DNA of 8,572 bases, taken from contig PAHB01000097.1 in NCBI GenBank assembly GCA_002704665.1, positions 1 to 8,572 on the forward strand. Reading direction: 5' to 3'. A model generated the notes under the pieces. The model searched no databases. It worked only from the letters and a program-made list of their open reading frames with translations, and was not told the origin of the DNA. The position numbers were made by a program, and so were the translations under genes. This document shows, piece by piece, positions 5,274 to 8,572 of the stretch (positions within the stretch are counted from its first letter, which is position 1; each line of letters begins with the position of its first letter). This DNA comes from Pseudomonadota bacterium (GTDB lineage Bacteria > Pseudomonadota > Gammaproteobacteria > Burkholderiales > Eutrophovitaceae).

Positions 5274-6603
5274 TTTTGCTTTTTTCAATTTTATTTTTCC
5301 AATATAGGTTTTTTTGAATGATACTTTCGTTGGATATTCCTGTGACTTGTTTGTTGTTGACTACACGATTTCCATTAACCCAAACATTCGTCACATTTTC
5401 TCTACCTGCCGAATAAACGATTAGGGAAGCTATATCAAAATGAGGGTGAGTTTCTGCTTCAGATAAATTAATTGCCGTAAGGTCAGCTAATTTATTGACT
5501 TCGATCGATCCTGTCAGGTGATCAATCGCAAGCGATTTGGCTCCACCTAAAGTCGCCATTTTTAGGGCTGTATGTGCCGGAAGTGTCTCAGCATTACCAT
5601 CCACTGCTTTGGCAAGTATTGCTGATAATCGCATTTCAGATATCATGTCGAGCTTGTTGTTACTGGCAGCGCCATCTGTTCCAATTGCAATATTGACATT
5701 ATTTCTTATTAACTTTCCAATGGGGCTAAAGCCGCTAGCTAATTTTAGATTGGAGGATGGGCAATGAACAACCGAACATCCCTGCGTAGCTAGTAATTCT
5801 ATTTCAAGATCGTTTAGATGGACTGAGTGCACACCAATAAAAGAAGGACTAAGCATACCTAAATCGTTTAAACGATGTAATGGGCGCCGCCCATGCTGCT
5901 TTACGCTTTCTTCAATTTCTCTATTTGACTCGTGAAGATGTATATGTATTGGTATTTGAAGTTGATTCGCCAAAACGGAAATCTTTTTGAATGTTTTGTC
6001 TGAAACCGTATAGGGTGAATGCGGCGCCATTGCAAATTTGATCAGCTCTTCCGATTCCAATTCATCCCGTGTAGCTAGCCCTTTTGTTAAATAGTCTTGG
6101 GGATCGGAGGCGTAATTGGTAGGAAATTCAATAACGGTGATTCCAAGCACAGCGCGTATTCCCAAACTTATAGCAGCTTTGCCTGTTTGCTCGGGAAAGA
6201 AATACATATCATTAAAACAGGTTGTGCCACCGCGCAACATTTCATAGCAAGCTGATAAAGAGCCGTCGAAGGCAAAGTCTGGCGAGACAAACTTTGACTC
6301 TGCCGGCCAAATATGGTCCTCCAGCCATTTCATTAAAGGTAGGTCATCTGCGAAGCCGCGCAATAAATTCATGGCTACATGAGTGTGAGAATTTATAAAT
6401 CCGGGAACCAGGACATGATCCTTCAATTCGATAACGTTATCGGTCTGAAACAGCGTTTTGTTGTTTTTTGACGGATGAATCGAAATGATTTTGGATCCTC
6501 GAACAGCAACCGAGTAGTCCGAAAGAATCTCTCCTGATGGCACAACTGGGATTATCCAAGATGGGCTAATTATAAAGTCAACATTTTTGACGGTGTCTTG
6601 CAT
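5266..6603 (-). CDS. mtaD: 5-methylthioadenosine / S-adenosylhomocysteine deaminase
   Basis: This is an amidohydrolase of the TrzA/MtaD type, 445 residues, about the usual family length. It deaminates methylthioadenosine to methylthioinosine and can act on S-adenosylhomocysteine. Metal-site motifs are present in order: HTH at 73-75 after PGFIN, then M-x-L-L-R-G, PHSPYTVS at 194-201, HIHLHE at 220-225 with the general-base Glu at 225, GVHSVH at 257-262, CPSSNLKL at 281-288 and GTDG at 308-311 with metal ligand D310. The ATG at 6603 has AGGA seven bases upstream. It is the first gene of the leftward set, diverges from gyrA and overlaps ubiG. The same mtaD-ubiG-mupP order occurs in Pseudomonas, where this enzyme salvages MTA. 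Guanine or 8-oxoguanine deaminase and related annotations are alternatives, but the motifs and context favour MtaD. Confidence 0.88.
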   Translation of the reverse strand: MQDTVKNVDFIISPSWIIPVVPSGEILSDYSVAVRGSKIISIHPSKNNKTLFQTDNVIELKDHVLVPGFINSHTHVAMNLLRGFADDLPLMKWLEDHIWPAESKFVSPDFAFDGSLSACYEMLRGGTTCFNDMYFFPEQTGKAAISLGIRAVLGITVIEFPTNYASDPQDYLTKGLATRDELESEELIKFAMAPHSPYTVSDKTFKKISVLANQLQIPIHIHLHESNREIEESVKQHGRRPLHRLNDLGMLSPSFIGVHSVHLNDLEIELLATQGCSVVHCPSSNLKLASGFSPIGKLIRNNVNIAIGTDGAASNNKLDMISEMRLSAILAKAVDGNAETLPAHTALKMATLGGAKSLAIDHLTGSIEVNKLADLTAINLSEAETHPHFDIASLIVYSAGRENVTNVWVNGNRVVNNKQVTGISNESIIQKNLYWKNKIEKSKNE

Positions 6604-6612
6604 GTCGAGGTC

Positions 6613-6644
6613 CTATCGATAGCTATACTAAATTCAGAGTATAG
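6613..6644 (-). promoter_or_regulatory. Two adjacent palindromes at the mtaD promoter/start
   Basis: CTATCGATAG (6613-6622) is a perfect 10-bp palindrome that reaches into the mtaD Shine-Dalgarno sequence. Directly upstream, CTATACT (6623-6629) and AGTATAG (6638-6644) form a perfect 7-bp inverted repeat with an 8-base spacer. On the minus strand the distal arm gives TATACT (6643-6638), a good -10 for mtaD, with only a weak -35 (CTACAA, 6665-6660). A protein bound here could block both transcription and translation initiation. Confidence 0.4.
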
Positions 6645-6744
6645 ACTGATGTTGCTAAATTGTAGTTCTTTTTTCTAGAGGACGATAGACGCGGAAAGGC
6701 CGAATTGAAAAGATGGTGGTGTAGAGCATAAAGGGTGCCAGATA

Positions 6745-6753
6745 TGTTATAAT
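6745..6753 (+). promoter_or_regulatory. Extended -10 promoter of gyrA
   Basis: TGT-TATAAT is a consensus -10 with the TGn extension, which can work without a good -35, and none is seen 17 bases upstream. Transcription would begin near 6760 and give an untranslated leader of about 110 nt before the gyrA ATG. It is the best promoter-like sequence in the window. Confidence 0.6.
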
Positions 6754-6869
6754 CCAGTGTTATTTAATCCACTATATCATTCTATGATCGATGTCGCCTG
6801 GAATAGAAAAATATTTTAGATAGGCGGGAGAGTAAATTATCTAATCAAAGGTCGTCGCGGGTAATACAT

Positions 6870-8572
6870 ATGGAGCAGTTTGCCAAAGAAACACTTCCTA
6901 TTAGTCTGGAAGACGAAATGCGCACCTCGTATCTTGACTATGCTATGAGTGTCATAGTGGGACGAGCCTTACCTTCTGCAGCTGATGGGTTAAAGCCTGT
7001 CCATCGGCGAATTCTTTTTGCAATGGGAGAAGCAAATAATGTTTTTAATCGTCCTTACGTAAAGTCAGCACGTGTCGTGGGTGAGGTGATGGGTAAGTTG
7101 CACCCACATGGGGATTCCGCGATTTATGATGCTTTGGTTAGAATGGCTCAGGAATTTAGTTTGAGATATCCATTAATAGATGGTCAGGGTAATTTTGGCT
7201 CTGTAGATGGTGATAATGCAGCAGCGATGCGGTATACCGAGTGCAGGTTAGAGAAGATATCTGGAGATTTATTAGCCGATATTGATAAAGAAACTGTTGA
7301 TTTTATTCCTAATTACGATGGTAAGGAGCTTGAGCCTGTAGTGCTGCCTACCAGAATACCAAATCTTTTGGTTAATGGTTCATCTGGAATAGCTGTGGGA
7401 ATGGCAACGAACATTCCTCCGCATAATTTGGGAGAAATTGTTGACGCTTGCTTGATGGTTTTGAATGAACCAAAGGTAGAGATTGATCAATTGATTGAGT
7501 GTGTTCCGGGACCAGATTTTCCCACCAAGGGCATTATATATGGAACCGTTGGAATCAGAGAGGCATACAAGACCGGAAGAGGCAGGGTTGTAATGCGGGC
7601 TAGAACTCACTTTGAAGATCTTGATAAGAGTGCAAAGCAGGCAATCGTGGTTGACGAGCTTCCCTACCAAGTGAACAAATCGACCTTACTTATGAGAATT
7701 GGTGAGTTGGTAAGAAGCAAGAAGCTTGATGGAATATCGGAAATTCGTGATGAATCAGATAAATCTGGAATGCGGGTTGTTTTAGAGTTGAAAAGAGGGG
7801 AGGTCCCTGAGGTCACATTGAACAATTTGTACAAAGACACCCAAATGCAAGACACCTTTGGTGTAAACATGGTTGCGTTAACCAATAATCAGCCAAAACT
7901 GCTTAATCTGAAAGAGGTTCTTGAGTCCTTTTTGAATCATCGACGTGAGGTTACGACTCGCAGAGCGGTTTTTGAGCTAAAAAAAGCAAGACAAAGGGGC
8001 CATATACTTGAAGGCCTTGCAATAGCACTTTCTAATGTCGATAAAGTCGTGCGGCTCATAAAAGAATCAAAATCCCCTTCAGAGGCCAAAGATAAGTTGA
8101 AAACTAATCCTTGGGCTTCCAAAATCGTGGAGGAGATGCTAGAGGAATCCGAGGCTAGTATAGCCAGACCAGATGGAATCTCGCCAGATGCTGGATTAAG
8201 AAAAGAGGGGTATTTTTTGTCGGATGCTCAAGCTCAGAGAATTTTGGAAATGCAATTACAGCGTCTTACTGCATTGGAAAAAGAAAAAGTTATTTCAGAA
8301 TATAGGGATATTATTGAAAAAATAAAAGACCTGGTTGATTTGTTGGCGAGTCCCCAACGTATTTCGAAAAAAATCGGTCAGGAGCTCTCTGAGGTCAAGA
8401 ATGAATATGGGGACCTCCGGAAGAGCGAGATTCAGGTTGATGCCCATGAAATTTCGATGGAGGATTTAATTGCGCCTGAAGATGTAGTTGTTACTCTCTC
8501 TCATACCGGATATATAAAATCTCAGCCGCTTGTGGAGTACAGAGCCCAAAAACGAGGCGGGCGAGGAAAGCA
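6870..8572 (+). CDS. gyrA: DNA gyrase subunit A, 3' partial
   Basis: GyrA forms the breakage-reunion subunit of the A2B2 gyrase that introduces negative supercoils. The frame runs from ATG 6870 through 567 codons without a stop and leaves the window, so the C-terminal pinwheel is mostly missing. Visible parts are the N-terminal arm, the winged-helix domain with HPHGDSAIYD (78-87), catalytic Tyr122 in AMRYTE, the tower domain, and the coiled-coil region ending near residue 490. The GyrA box QKRGGRG lies at 560-566 (8547-8567), which separates GyrA from ParC and falls at the same numbering as in E. coli. Ser83 and Asp87 are the quinolone-susceptible residues. A weak GGG-type ribosome binding site precedes the ATG. 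In Pseudomonas mtnA lies beside gyrA; here it is absent and gyrA directly diverges from mtaD. Confidence 0.98.
   Translation, partial: MEQFAKETLPISLEDEMRTSYLDYAMSVIVGRALPSAADGLKPVHRRILFAMGEANNVFNRPYVKSARVVGEVMGKLHPHGDSAIYDALVRMAQEFSLRYPLIDGQGNFGSVDGDNAAAMRYTECRLEKISGDLLADIDKETVDFIPNYDGKELEPVVLPTRIPNLLVNGSSGIAVGMATNIPPHNLGEIVDACLMVLNEPKVEIDQLIECVPGPDFPTKGIIYGTVGIREAYKTGRGRVVMRARTHFEDLDKSAKQAIVVDELPYQVNKSTLLMRIGELVRSKKLDGISEIRDESDKSGMRVVLELKRGEVPEVTLNNLYKDTQMQDTFGVNMVALTNNQPKLLNLKEVLESFLNHRREVTTRRAVFELKKARQRGHILEGLAIALSNVDKVVRLIKESKSPSEAKDKLKTNPWASKIVEEMLEESEASIARPDGISPDAGLRKEGYFLSDAQAQRILEMQLQRLTALEKEKVISEYRDIIEKIKDLVDLLASPQRISKKIGQELSEVKNEYGDLRKSEIQVDAHEISMEDLIAPEDVVVTLSHTGYIKSQPLVEYRAQKRGGRGK

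Noticed and set aside
6604..6640. Possible SAM/SAH riboswitch before mtaD
   Set aside because: The leader predicted from the -10 is only about 30 nt, too short for a known SAM- or SAH-class aptamer, and no conserved core was seen.
6712..6728. Short similarity (TGGTGG.G.AGAG) to the tmRNA 3' end, considered as an attachment-site copy
   Set aside because: The match is too short and breaks after a few bases; no integrase is nearby.
7380..8122. Three minus-strand open frames inside gyrA
   Set aside because: They are shadows of the intact gyrA frame on the plus strand.

Overview
This window looks like chromosomal DNA from a gammaproteobacterium with modest G+C. It has a ubiquinone-type ubiG, a tmRNA tag (ANDDNYALAA) very close to the enterobacterial one, and the neighbourhood gyrA / mtaD-ubiG-mupP known from Pseudomonas. 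AT-rich spacers and A/T-ending codons suggest a low-GC, possibly marine, lineage. The sequence does not fix the genus.

Right half (about 3240-8572). gyrA runs rightward from 6870 and leaves the window after 567 codons, just past the GyrA box. Diverging from it, a leftward gene set runs mtaD (MTA/SAH deaminase), ubiG (ubiquinone O-methyltransferase, overlapping mtaD by 8 nt), a YajG-like lipoprotein and mupP (MurNAc-6-phosphate phosphatase). Gaps are 35-50 nt and no terminator is visible between them, so this is probably one operon. It combines nucleoside salvage, ubiquinone synthesis and peptidoglycan recycling. The tmRNA gene ssrA follows on the same strand, 65 nt beyond mupP.

Left half (1 to about 2810). 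Beyond the tmRNA 3' end coding density drops. This part holds, leftward, a lone DsrE-family protein with its own terminator and a small one-helix DUF2970 protein. Rightward, it holds an RraA/HMG-aldolase-fold protein and a secreted MORN_2 (YwqK-type) repeat protein whose start lies outside the window. Long AT-rich spacers here carry short inverted and direct repeats, the clearest being a cluster of TGTATC words upstream of the DsrE gene.

I found no CRISPR array, insertion sequence, integrase, rRNA or tRNA, and no clear evidence of a new multi-gene system. The points most worth a second look are the TGTATC cluster, the intact D-X20-R-D motif in the RraA-like protein, the exact 24-residue repeat protein, and the YajG lipoprotein placed inside the ubiG-mupP block.
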